From NCBI RefSeq assembly GCF_001436735.1, contig NZ_AYZE01000005.1, positions 1 through 64,000 on the forward strand: a stretch of DNA of 64,000 bases, written 5' to 3'. Position numbers and translations under genes: made by a program. Positions 1-9,828 of the stretch are shown one piece after another (position 1 is the stretch's first letter; the number at the start of each line of letters is the position of its first letter). Under the pieces are notes generated by a model, which was given only the letters and a program-made list of their open reading frames with translations, made no database searches and was not told where the DNA came from. Origin of the DNA: Liquorilactobacillus cacaonum DSM 21116. GTDB lineage: Bacteria > Bacillota > Bacilli > Lactobacillales > Lactobacillaceae.

Positions 1-401
1 GTTCTAATAACAGTAGTTCTAGTTCTAATAACTCTTCTTCAACTAGTTCTAGTTCAGCTAGCAACACTTCTTCTAGCTATACTGTTAAATCCGGCGATTC
101 TTTGTGGGTAATTGCTAATAAATATAACTTAACTATAACCAAACTTAAAGAATTAAATTCTTTAAATACGAACACAATTTATATCGGTCAAGTACTTAAA
201 GTTTCCTCACAGTCTACTACTTCCAATAATGATACATCCAGCTCGATTAGTAGCTCTTCTGCAACCGTTTATACTGTTAAATCTGGCGATTCTTTGTGGA
301 AATTAGCTGTGAAATATGGTACTACTGTTACGCAAATTAAATCTACAAATAATTTAACATCTGATATTATTTATGTTGGACAGTCCTTAACAATAAAGTA
401 G
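1..401 (+). CDS. LysM-repeat cell-wall protein, C-terminal part (5' end outside window)
   Basis: The reading frame is open from base 3 and ends at 401, so the start and N-terminus lie outside the window. The visible 132 residues begin with a Ser/Asn/Thr-rich linker of about 25 residues, then a LysM module (about 26-68), another Ser-rich linker, and a second LysM module (90-132) that ends the protein. LysM modules bind GlcNAc in peptidoglycan, so the protein is secreted or wall-attached. Whatever catalytic domain it has (muramidase, CHAP or NlpC/P60 are common) is not visible. The two modules share a nearly identical 30-bp stretch (78-107 and 270-299, one mismatch), a sign of recent module duplication. 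A strong hairpin terminator follows at 501. Confidence 0.85.
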   Translation, partial: SNNSSSSSNNSSSTSSSSASNTSSSYTVKSGDSLWVIANKYNLTITKLKELNSLNTNTIYIGQVLKVSSQSTTSNNDTSSSISSSSATVYTVKSGDSLWKLAVKYGTTVTQIKSTNNLTSDIIYVGQSLTIK

Positions 402-500
402 TAAAAGATTTAGTAATCAATAACCTTTTGCTATACTATTAGAAACATATCATGTGTATTCATTATATGTTATGCGCAACTCATACTAAGCAAAATAATA

Positions 501-545
501 AGGGACCAAGTCAAAATTTTTATTTTTTGATTTGGTCCCTTTTAT
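501..545. terminator. Bidirectional rho-independent terminator
   Basis: AGGGACCAAGTCAAAA (501-516) pairs with TTTTGATTTGGTCCCT (525-540) with one G-U pair, followed by a T run. The opposite side also has an A/T tract. It lies between the converging LysM gene and glpO and can serve both. It belongs to a recurring hairpin family in this window. Confidence 0.85.
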
Positions 546-579
546 TTATCAATTTTTTACTTATACTATATTAAAATAT

Positions 580-2259
580 TTAACTCATAACTTCGTCCTT
601 CTTGAAGGATTGTCTAATTTCGATTTGTCTTTTTACTTCGGTTAACATCTTTGCCTTTGTCTCATCTGTCCAATCAAAATAATTAGCCATTTCATCAACT
701 ATTTTTCCGTATACTTCGTCCATATGGTTAAAGTTAAATAACATTTGACTACTTCTACGTAATAAATAATCAATAGGATGAATTACCATTTCGTCTTCCA
801 GCCCATAATGTAGTTGCGCATAATCAATTGCTTCCAATTCTGTATCTGCTTCCTTGGATTCTTCTAAGAATTTGTAAACTTCATCGACATTCAGACCATA
901 ACGATGTACCAATGCCTCTGCTTCATTTTCATCCAACCCGTAATCAATTCCGCGTTTAACTGCTTCTGGCAAAAATTCCTTAAAACCTTGACTTCCCCTA
1001 TCATCAGCTCCTGACAACGCTAATTTTTCGGTCTGTGTATCCACATAATGATAGTCTCCATATTCCTGTGCAAAGTCCTTAGCCAACTCATTAATAATTT
1101 TTTCTGCCATTTTACGATATCCAGTTAATTTACCACCAGCAATAGAATAAAGCCCTGAATCCGAATGGAATATCTCATCTTTGCGTGAAATTTCTGAAGG
1201 GCTTTTTCCTTCTTCCTGAATCAATGGTCTAACCCCCGACCATGCCGACTCTACATCTGCGAAAGTAAGTGGTTCGATTGCAAACATCTGGTTAACAGCA
1301 CTTAAAATATAGTGAACATCTTTACTTGTAATTGACGGTTCTTTTGCATCTTTATCCCAACTAGTATCTGTTGTCCCAAAATAAGTTTTACCTTCTCGAG
1401 GAATAACGAACATCATTCTTTTGTCATTGAAAGGAGTATCAAAAAATATCGCATTTTTTACAGGAAATTTCGCACTATCAACAACCAAATGTACCCCTTT
1501 TGTTAAATGTAAATGTTTACCTATATCTGATCCGTCCATTTGTCGGATTGTGTCTACCCATGGGCCTGCAGCATTAACAACACGTTTCGCATAAATTGTT
1601 CCTGTTTTTTGCGTAATTTGATCAATATATTTTACCCCATTAACCTTACCTTGCCCATTGTAAACTAGATCTGTAACTTTAACATAGTTTGCCAATAATG
1701 CTCCTTTTTCATTTGCTTTTTTTGCAACCTCTAGCACAAGTCGAGCATCATCTGTGCGGTATTCAACATAAACCCCTGTTCCCTTTAATCCATCGGCTTT
1801 TAAATACGGCTCTCTTTTCAGTGAATCCTCGGGATCTAGCATAAACTTTCTTTCACTTTTTTTAACTTTAGCTAATCTATCATAGACATCTAATGCGATT
1901 GCCGTTGTGAATTTTCCAAAAGTCCCACCAGCATAAAACGGAAGCATCATTTTCAAAGGTGTCGTTACATGTGGTGCATTTTCATATACAATTGCACGCT
2001 CGGAACCAACTTCTGCAACTTCATGAATTGCTAACTGCTTTAGATACCTCAAGCCTCCATGCACTAATTTGGTTGAACGACTTGACGTGCCAGAAGCAAA
2101 ATCACGCATTTCAATCAATCCTGTATTTAGCCCTCTCGTCTGTGCGTCAAGAGCAATCCCAACTCCTGTAATTCCTCCTCCAATAACCAATACATCTAGC
2201 TCAGTATCTTGCATCTTTTGTAAATTATCCATACGTGTTTGTGAACTAAAAGCCATCAT
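580..2259 (-). CDS. glpO: FAD-dependent glycerol-3-phosphate oxidase/dehydrogenase
   Basis: Oxidises sn-glycerol-3-phosphate to dihydroxyacetone phosphate using FAD, at the membrane face. The FAD-binding GGGITG motif is at residues 27-32 and the DAO fold continues to a GlpD/GlpO-type C-terminal domain. A GGAGGAG ribosome site (2266-2272) lies 6 nt before the ATG at 2259 (a second ATG follows directly); this rules out the longer reading frame, which would start inside the site. The protein is about 559 residues, close to bacterial GlpD (about 555) and shorter than streptococcal/enterococcal GlpO (about 608), which carries an extra insert. It may therefore be a quinone-linked GlpD rather than an H2O2-forming oxidase. 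It sits 20 nt behind glpK in one operon; no glpF is seen. Confidence 0.92.
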   Translation of the reverse strand: MMAFSSQTRMDNLQKMQDTELDVLVIGGGITGVGIALDAQTRGLNTGLIEMRDFASGTSSRSTKLVHGGLRYLKQLAIHEVAEVGSERAIVYENAPHVTTPLKMMLPFYAGGTFGKFTTAIALDVYDRLAKVKKSERKFMLDPEDSLKREPYLKADGLKGTGVYVEYRTDDARLVLEVAKKANEKGALLANYVKVTDLVYNGQGKVNGVKYIDQITQKTGTIYAKRVVNAAGPWVDTIRQMDGSDIGKHLHLTKGVHLVVDSAKFPVKNAIFFDTPFNDKRMMFVIPREGKTYFGTTDTSWDKDAKEPSITSKDVHYILSAVNQMFAIEPLTFADVESAWSGVRPLIQEEGKSPSEISRKDEIFHSDSGLYSIAGGKLTGYRKMAEKIINELAKDFAQEYGDYHYVDTQTEKLALSGADDRGSQGFKEFLPEAVKRGIDYGLDENEAEALVHRYGLNVDEVYKFLEESKEADTELEAIDYAQLHYGLEDEMVIHPIDYLLRRSSQMLFNFNHMDEVYGKIVDEMANYFDWTDETKAKMLTEVKRQIEIRQSFKKDEVMS

Positions 2260-2279
2260 CAATATCTCCTCCAAACCTA

Positions 2280-3859
<1,580 letters not shown>

Positions 3860-4066
3860 GAATTTTAGCCTTTGTTTATTAAAAAAATTGTTTTATCCTT
3901 ACGGCTCCGACTATTCAAAAATGTCGTGTGAAATATCTTATTACTAAATTCACAAGGATTTATGCTATACCAATATTAATTCACCTCAAAAATTAATCAA
4001 CACTATCAGTCAAAATAAATGTATAATGTAATATAATTACTAAACTAAATCAAAGGAAGTTTGTAT

Positions 4067-4759
4067 ATGAAAAAAATAGGTTTAGTTGGGGGTATGGGTC
4101 CTGTTTCCACTGTAGATTACTACCAACAATTGATTGTAGGAGTTCAAAAAATAAAACCTAATTCGTGCCCCGCAATAGTTATAGACAGCTTAGATGTTTT
4201 TGAGCTTCTGTCTCTGGAAGAAACCAGACAAAAAGAAAAACTTTTACAAATATTGTTGCATAGCATCACTAATCTTAAAAATGCTGGCGCTGAATTTGCA
4301 GTACTAACCGCAAATACTCCTCATATGATTTTTGATGACCTAAAACAGCTTTCTCCCTTACCATTAATAAGTATAGTTACAGCAACTTTGAATGCTATTC
4401 AAAAAAACAACCATACAAACATCGGTTTACTTGGCACAAAAATGACAATGGAACTTGACTTTTATCAAAAACAGGCACAACTTTTTGGTATAAATGTAGT
4501 AACACCTTCTTCACAACAGATTGATGTTATTCATAAAATAATATCCACTGAACTAGAACTGGGAATTGTTACTCAAAAAAGCAAACAACAACTACTCTCA
4601 ATAATTGAAAAAATGAGCAAAAAAAATAACCTAGATGGTGTCATCCTAGGCTGTACTGAATTACCACTAATCTTGAATCAAAATGATACAACTCTAGCGG
4701 TCTATGATACTGTTTCAATTCATGTCGCCGAAATTTTAAAAATGGCTTTTGTTAACTAA
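4067..4759 (+). CDS. Aspartate/glutamate racemase-family protein
   Basis: A two-domain Asp/Glu racemase-fold protein (230 residues, family-typical), expected to invert an amino acid such as Asp or Glu without a cofactor. The N-terminus KKIGLVGGMGPVSTVDYY is typical of the family. The second catalytic cysteine is present at Cys196 in GVILGCTELP. At the first catalytic position the protein has Ala82-Asn83-Thr84 instead of Cys-Asn-Thr, so the classical two-cysteine mechanism is not intact. Substrate or even racemase activity is uncertain; some broad-spectrum racemases tolerate a non-Cys residue here. The ATG at 4067 is chosen because AAAGGAAG (4052-4059) precedes it. It converges on the tetR-like gene with a 1-nt gap. 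Confidence 0.8.
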   Translation: MKKIGLVGGMGPVSTVDYYQQLIVGVQKIKPNSCPAIVIDSLDVFELLSLEETRQKEKLLQILLHSITNLKNAGAEFAVLTANTPHMIFDDLKQLSPLPLISIVTATLNAIQKNNHTNIGLLGTKMTMELDFYQKQAQLFGINVVTPSSQQIDVIHKIISTELELGIVTQKSKQQLLSIIEKMSKKNNLDGVILGCTELPLILNQNDTTLAVYDTVSIHVAEILKMAFVN

Positions 4760-4760
4760 C

Positions 4761-5321
4761 TTAATACCCTATTCCAAATAAAATAAGTTTAAATAAGGAC
4801 ATAATTGTCTGCTTAAAATTTAAATTATTCTCTTCAAGAAAACTCTCTCCCAATAGTTGAGTGAGTGTCTGTTGTAATATCATTTGCAATATTTTTTTTT
4901 CAGTATCTGTCAATACACGCACATTTTCATTTTCAATAAAGGCTTCATAAATTAATTGACTTAATTCATCTAAGTTCTGCTGTATCCTAGCCCATTGTTT
5001 GGGATAGCCCGCACGTATTTGTATTGTAAACTTGATTAATTTGTCAATATCGTATGTAGTAGGGAAACTCTTTCCTTGCCCCTTTAATAACTCAGAAGGA
5101 GTAATCGTAGCCTCTAACTCTGCTTTTTTCCAATTATTTTTAAAATCATTAAAAACAAAGTCAATAGTCTCATTAATAATGGCATCTTTACTTGGAAACA
5201 TATCGTATAATGTTCGCTTACTAATTCTCAATTCAGATGCCAATTCAGATGTGGTAAATCTATCTCCTTTTTGTTCAATAACATGGATGATAATTTCATA
5301 TATTTTTTTATTCTTATTCAT
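4761..5321 (-). CDS. TetR/AcrR-family transcriptional regulator
   Basis: A 186-residue DNA-binding repressor-type protein. The N-terminal helix-turn-helix (about residues 22-42, TTSELASELRISKRTLYDMF) is characteristic of TetR regulators; the C-terminal ligand domain is not assigned to a known effector. It is transcribed away from the tyrosine phosphatase gene, with about 180 bp of A+T-rich DNA between them, and ends against the racemase gene. Its target is unknown; the divergent phosphatase gene or autoregulation are the simplest candidates. Confidence 0.85.
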   Translation of the reverse strand: MNKNKKIYEIIIHVIEQKGDRFTTSELASELRISKRTLYDMFPSKDAIINETIDFVFNDFKNNWKKAELEATITPSELLKGQGKSFPTTYDIDKLIKFTIQIRAGYPKQWARIQQNLDELSQLIYEAFIENENVRVLTDTEKKILQMILQQTLTQLLGESFLEENNLNFKQTIMSLFKLILFGIGY

Positions 5322-5504
5322 TCTATACCTCTATAACCAAAAGTTTCCATTAGCATATAATTAATCAATTTTTCACAATTATAACAGATTGTAAACAAAT
5401 ATGCTTTTTTATGTAATCATTATTTATAGTATCTATTTTTTATAACTTTCTTAGTATACAATAATAGCTAAACTGTAGTTTAATACAACATTGGAGTGAT
5501 TAAT

Positions 5505-6263
5505 TTGTCTATCAACTATGCTAAAGAAACATCAATTATAAATATTAGAGATATTGGCGATATTTCCACTGACCATGGACACTTTAAGAAAAACATTTTT
5601 TTTCGAAGTGGAGAATTATATGACCTTTCCTCTCAAGACATTTCCTTTCTTGAAAACAAATTGAAAATTAAAAAGATTTATGATTTCAGAAGACCTGAGG
5701 AAATTGAAAATCGTCCAGATTCGCAGATAAAAAATGCTGAATATAAAAATATTAATTTAATGTCTACAGCAGGCCAAGCTAATCCTAGTCTTAAAAATAT
5801 GACGATATCAGATGACATTGAGTCACACATGTTCGATGCCTACACAGAATTGGTTTTAGGTGACTCTGCTCAAAAGGGCTATCATACTTTTTTTATGGCT
5901 CTATTATCCGCTTCTGATCCCATACTATTCCATTGTTTTGCTGGAAAAGATCGGACCGGTTTTGCTGCAGCGCTTATTTTAAAAATTGCTGGTGTAAGTG
6001 ATGAAGAAATCTATAAAGATTATCTACAAACCAATATAGATCGTCAAGTTGCAAATAAGAAAATTTTACAAGCCTTTAAAAACAAGCTATCTCCTGACAA
6101 ATTAGCTGGACTAGAAGTGTCATTGAATGTAAAAAAAGAATATCTTGATCATGCTTTTTCTTTAATAAACCAAAACTTTGAAAATTTTGAAAATTATCTT
6201 AGTGTTGGGCTTGATCTTCCTACCAACTATATTTCAACTTTCCGTAATCTTTATGTTGTATAA
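5505..6263 (+). CDS. Tyrosine-protein phosphatase (DSP/LipA-like)
   Basis: A 252-residue cysteine-based phosphatase of the family that includes Listeria LipA and Mycobacterium PtpB, acting on phosphotyrosine and sometimes phosphoinositides. The P-loop HCFAGKDRTG carries nucleophile Cys144 and Arg150, and the upstream FRSGEL and YDFRRPEEI segments are typical. No signal peptide is seen, so it is probably cytoplasmic. The TTG at 5505 is preferred over the GTG at 5496, because the TTGGAG ribosome site (5491-5496) overlaps the GTG and lies 8 nt before the TTG. A perfect 17-bp hairpin terminator follows. Confidence 0.85.
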   Translation: MSINYAKETSIINIRDIGDISTDHGHFKKNIFFRSGELYDLSSQDISFLENKLKIKKIYDFRRPEEIENRPDSQIKNAEYKNINLMSTAGQANPSLKNMTISDDIESHMFDAYTELVLGDSAQKGYHTFFMALLSASDPILFHCFAGKDRTGFAAALILKIAGVSDEEIYKDYLQTNIDRQVANKKILQAFKNKLSPDKLAGLEVSLNVKKEYLDHAFSLINQNFENFENYLSVGLDLPTNYISTFRNLYVV

Positions 6264-6281
6264 AATTTACTGAAATACAAA

Positions 6282-6319
6282 AAGGACTAAGCCAAAATAA
6301 ATTTTGGCTTAGTCCTTTT
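6282..6319. terminator. Perfect 17-bp bidirectional terminator
   Basis: AAGGACTAAGCCAAAAT (6282-6298) pairs perfectly with 6301-6317 across a 2-nt centre (so the loop opens into the A/T pairs), with T's on one side and A's on the other. It lies between the converging phosphatase and nitroreductase genes and is a member of the recurrent hairpin family. Confidence 0.85.
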
Positions 6320-6353
6320 CCACTTTATATACACATACTAATAACCCTTAAAA

Positions 6354-6959
6354 TTAATCTTCTATGACAAGAACACGCTCTTCATCATTCATATATGCTT
6401 TTTCTTCTCGTGTTGCTTCAATTGAACCAAATGGCATTTCAGCACGTAAAACCCAGCCTTCAGGAATGTTGAACGCATCTTTAAACATATCATCTACGAT
6501 TGGGTTGTAATGTTGCAAACTAGCTCCTATACCGTTTTCAGTAAATGCAGCCCATACACTTTGTTGAGCCCCACCTAAGCCTTGTTCTGACCAATCTTGA
6601 AAGTTATCTGCATATAGTGCAAATTGAGCTTTGTTATCATCAATTGTTGGTTGATGAGTAAAGAATAAAACTGTTCCAAAACCAGCTTTAAAGGAATTGA
6701 TTTTTTCTTTAGTTTTTGCGTATGCTTCTTCTGTTGGTACTTCAGACTTCAATCTTTCAGCTACCAAATCCCAAGCCTTATCTGATGCATTTCCAAAAAG
6801 TACGATTGCACGTGTTGATTGATTATTGAAAGCTGTAGGTGACTCCCTAATTGCTTTTTTCACCAAACTAACAATCTCTTCTTTTGATTCTGTAACATTT
6901 TTACCAAGTGCATAAATTGAACGTCTCTTTGCTAATAATTCAACAAGTTTTTGATTCAT
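6354..6959 (-). CDS. Nitroreductase-family protein (Frm2/Hbn1-like)
   Basis: A 201-residue FMN-dependent oxidoreductase of the nitroreductase fold. The N-terminal LLAKRRSIYALGKN and the ESPTAFNNQSTR segment, where FMN phosphate and base contacts lie, match the branch typified by yeast Frm2/Hbn1 rather than NfsA/NfsB. Members reduce nitro compounds or quinone-like acceptors with NAD(P)H; the physiological substrate is unknown. The ATG at 6959 is chosen because GGGAGAG (6966-6972) lies 6 nt upstream; a longer frame would begin beyond this ribosome site. Confidence 0.85.
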   Translation of the reverse strand: MNQKLVELLAKRRSIYALGKNVTESKEEIVSLVKKAIRESPTAFNNQSTRAIVLFGNASDKAWDLVAERLKSEVPTEEAYAKTKEKINSFKAGFGTVLFFTHQPTIDDNKAQFALYADNFQDWSEQGLGGAQQSVWAAFTENGIGASLQHYNPIVDDMFKDAFNIPEGWVLRAEMPFGSIEATREEKAYMNDEERVLVIED

Positions 6960-7135
6960 TGAAAACTCTCCCGACATGAATAATATTTGTTATCTTTTCT
7001 ATAACAGTTCTAATTTTATTGAATACTTTCCAGACTGTCAATACTTACTTTTTAAAAGTCTATATTATTGTATTTGCATGTTTCATCATTATTTGATACA
7101 TTTAAAAAATAATACTTTGAAAGTTGGAAATATTA

Positions 7136-7627
7136 ATGAGCAAATATAGTTTATTGAAAAATAAAATGCCTTCTGCAATCAAAAAAGCCTGGATAATATC
7201 AGACTTATTAACTTTTTTTATATTAATTATCATTGTTTCGTTAGCCCGATTTTTCACTAATATTTTCATAACGTCTTCTTGGATTAATAAATCTGCAATA
7301 ATTTTTTTTATTGTTGCAGTATTGGCAACAATAGCTTCACTTCTTTTGATTCCTTACAGATACTACTTTCATCGTTACAAAATCAACCAAACAGAAGTTG
7401 CCATTCAAACGGGATTCTTCTTCCGTAAAACAACATATATACCTCTAATTAGAATACAACACATAGAAACCTCCCAGGGACCAATTCTTCGCTTTGTACA
7501 TCTGACTGAACTATCAATCCATACTGCTGCAAATGTTCATTTGTTAAGTGGCTTGGATATTAAAACAGCAGCTAATCTAAGAACACAAATACTTGATTTA
7601 GTCGAGGTAATTCGTGAAGATGTATAA
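7136..7627 (+). CDS. bPH_2-domain membrane protein (YdbS-like)
   Basis: A 163-residue protein with two hydrophobic segments (about residues 21-47 and 54-76), then a bacterial PH-like domain (bPH_2) recognisable by TEVAIQTGFFFRKTTYIPLIRIQHIE. It overlaps and is coupled to the next gene, a larger protein with the same domain, as in the Bacillus ydbS-ydbT pair. YdbS/YdbT-type proteins are membrane proteins of poorly understood function, linked in Bacillus to resistance to certain antimicrobials. The ATG at 7136 is used; the ribosome site is weak (TTGGAAAT). Confidence 0.75.
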   Translation: MSKYSLLKNKMPSAIKKAWIISDLLTFFILIIIVSLARFFTNIFITSSWINKSAIIFFIVAVLATIASLLLIPYRYYFHRYKINQTEVAIQTGFFFRKTTYIPLIRIQHIETSQGPILRFVHLTELSIHTAANVHLLSGLDIKTAANLRTQILDLVEVIREDV

Positions 7628-9113
7628 TTACAAGAGGCTCCATCCCTTTGTAATATTAAAAAGGAGTACCTCTTGGGTATTTTCTTTTTCACTCTTAATA
7701 GCGTTCGATGTTTTTCGTAATATCGAAAGCAAATCTAGTTGGTTTTATAGCATTGCTATTTTGGGTTCTTTATTTTTTTTAGCATTTATATTCAATTTAT
7801 ATCGCTGGTTTACATTTAAATATGCTATTACCTCTACAAACTTATCAATTAAATCTGGTATTTTCTTCAAACGTGAAAAAACTATCCCTTTTTCTAGAAT
7901 CCAGTCAATTCATCAAAAAACCTGGTTTTTATTTCGTCCATTTAACCTTGTTAGTATTACTATTGAAACTGCTAGTTCAAGTAGTAAGATTGAAGATATT
8001 GTATTAGAAGTTGTAACTAGATCTACATATAATCTCCTTGAAAATTTACGGCTTGGAAAGGAAAATACTATTGATTCAGGTAAAACACAAATTTATATGC
8101 CCCAATATTCTGTTTCTTTAAATAATATTATTATTTTTTCACTAATCGATCTTGATGTTATTTCTGTTATTCTAGGATTAATCACGATAGTTTACCCGTT
8201 CAGTCATTTTGCTTACAAATATTTGAATTCATTTTTAAGTAAACTATTTACTAGTGGGATACTTATTCTAACTTTCGTCCTAATCACTGTTGTTACACTT
8301 ACAATTTTGGGGACTATTATTAAAAATATTTTTAAATACTATAAGTTCACAGTTTATCGAGAATTAAATCATATAATTATCAAACGCGGATTTTTTACAC
8401 GAACGACTTTAAGTATTCCAATTGAAAGAATTCAGGCCATTCGAATAAATAGTTCCTTATTACAAATGCTCTTAAATATCAAAACAGTTGAATTATTGTT
8501 AGCATCAGGTACAACAAGTGAAGCTAAAGAAGATGCTAGTGACACTAACTTCTTTCTTTTCCCAATAATAAACGGACACTTATTAACCAAAAAGCTCATG
8601 CAAATTCTACCTGAGTTCACTAATACGAAAATTATTCAAAAAAAACCACATACTGTTTCATGCCCCCCACATTATTTCTTATCTAGTAGGTTTAGATTTC
8701 TAAATTTACTATTACTAGTTCCACTATTTTTTTGGAGTGGCAACTGGTATATCCTTTTTAGTGTTATAATTTTATTTTTTACCTTATTATCTTTTATTAA
8801 TTCTATTTGGCAAACAAAAAGTCAAGCTGTCACTTATTACGAAAAAGAATTACTCATGATTAGAACTGTTCTCTTTTTTACACGTACTGAGTATCTCTGC
8901 CCTTTAAATAAAATTCAAACAATTTCAATATCTACCACGCCTTTTCTCTACTATCAAAAACTTGGACACATATCTTTCGTTTTTAAAACAGGAGAATCTG
9001 CCTCAACAATAAAATTAAAATATTTATCATGGAAGACTTGTGAGACTATTAGATTTCACTGTGCTCCTAGAATCAAAAATTATACTTTAATAAAAAAAGA
9101 AGTTCAGCCTTAA
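7620..9113 (+). CDS. bPH_2 multi-domain membrane protein (YdbT-like)
   Basis: A 497-residue membrane protein with several repeats of the pattern 'xxITxxNLSIKSGIFFKREKTI', each followed by an IPFSRIQSIH-type strand: clear copies at about residues 60-110 and 240-290, and a weaker one near 410-455. Each repeat follows a pair of hydrophobic helices. This repeated bPH_2 architecture is that of YdbT. It overlaps the YdbS-like gene by 8 bp, so the two are translationally coupled and probably form a complex. No catalytic motif is visible and no biochemical function can be assigned. Its last codons overlap the terminator of the opposing gene. Confidence 0.75.
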   Translation: MYNYKRLHPFVILKRSTSWVFSFSLLIAFDVFRNIESKSSWFYSIAILGSLFFLAFIFNLYRWFTFKYAITSTNLSIKSGIFFKREKTIPFSRIQSIHQKTWFLFRPFNLVSITIETASSSSKIEDIVLEVVTRSTYNLLENLRLGKENTIDSGKTQIYMPQYSVSLNNIIIFSLIDLDVISVILGLITIVYPFSHFAYKYLNSFLSKLFTSGILILTFVLITVVTLTILGTIIKNIFKYYKFTVYRELNHIIIKRGFFTRTTLSIPIERIQAIRINSSLLQMLLNIKTVELLLASGTTSEAKEDASDTNFFLFPIINGHLLTKKLMQILPEFTNTKIIQKKPHTVSCPPHYFLSSRFRFLNLLLLVPLFFWSGNWYILFSVIILFFTLLSFINSIWQTKSQAVTYYEKELLMIRTVLFFTRTEYLCPLNKIQTISISTTPFLYYQKLGHISFVFKTGESASTIKLKYLSWKTCETIRFHCAPRIKNYTLIKKEVQP

Positions 9114-9136
9114 GTTTCACTTTTGACCGAACCTCT
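9092..9136 (-). terminator. Terminator of the LLM/NADP-oxidoreductase operon
   Basis: Read on the minus strand, AGAGGTTCGGTC (9136-9125) pairs with GGCTGAACTTCT (9109-9098), using several G-U pairs, and is followed by a T7 tract. On the plus strand the same hairpin has mismatches, so it works leftward. It overlaps the last codons of the ydbT-like gene. Confidence 0.75.
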
Positions 9137-9139
9137 TTT

Positions 9140-9826
9140 TTATTTCATAGCTTGATTACCTGCTTTTATTGCTGCAACTCCACGTTTTGTTGTCTCAAAA
9201 GAAGCTAATGCCCTTTTCAGATCATGATATTTCAAATTCGCTCCAAAAACCGGACTCCCTGGTTCCATTCGAATACCCTGACTTAAAGAACCATAAACAA
9301 GTGGATCAAACCCAAAATCATCAACCACTTGAGCCACTTGAGCTACTGCTTCACTAGCATCGCCCACAACTGCAATTGCCTTGCGTCCTTCATGCCCTTT
9401 TTCCTTTGCTTCATCATATAAATCATGATATCCCATATGATTAAAAGCTTTGACTACCTTACTATTTTTTAAATAATTTTGTACTAACACACTAGAAGAC
9501 GAACTAACATCTGTTAATTCAGGATTCTCCCCATCAACTTCCCACCAATAATTCATTGCATCAATTATTACTTTATTTGATAATTCTTCAATTGATAACG
9601 ATTTATACTTTCCAAGTGGTAGTGCCAGAATAATTAAATTTGTTTTTTTAGCCACTTCCTTTGCCGTAAGTACTTTTGCCCCAGGCAACAACACTTCGAC
9701 TGTCAGGGCAATTTTACTAGGATTACCTGAACCACCAATATACACTTCATACCCAGCTTTTAAAGCTAGTTGTCCCAACACCGTTCCTAGTTTCCCTGCT
9801 CCCAAAATTCCAATTTTTTTACCCAT
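9140..9826 (-). CDS. NADP-binding oxidoreductase, F420-reductase-like fold
   Basis: A 228-residue Rossmann protein. GILGAGKLG near residues 6-14 is the dinucleotide-binding loop, and the YIGGSGNPSK segment after the second strand is typical of the NADPH:F420 oxidoreductase family (PF03807). Lactobacilli are not known to make F420, so the real partner is probably another flavin or small substrate; the name describes the fold only. The gene starts 2 nt after the LLM flavoenzyme gene and shares its promoter and terminator, suggesting a joint redox step. Confidence 0.78.
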   Translation of the reverse strand: MGKKIGILGAGKLGTVLGQLALKAGYEVYIGGSGNPSKIALTVEVLLPGAKVLTAKEVAKKTNLIILALPLGKYKSLSIEELSNKVIIDAMNYWWEVDGENPELTDVSSSSSVLVQNYLKNSKVVKAFNHMGYHDLYDEAKEKGHEGRKAIAVVGDASEAVAQVAQVVDDFGFDPLVYGSLSQGIRMEPGSPVFGANLKYHDLKRALASFETTKRGVAAIKAGNQAMK

Positions 9827-9828
9827 TT

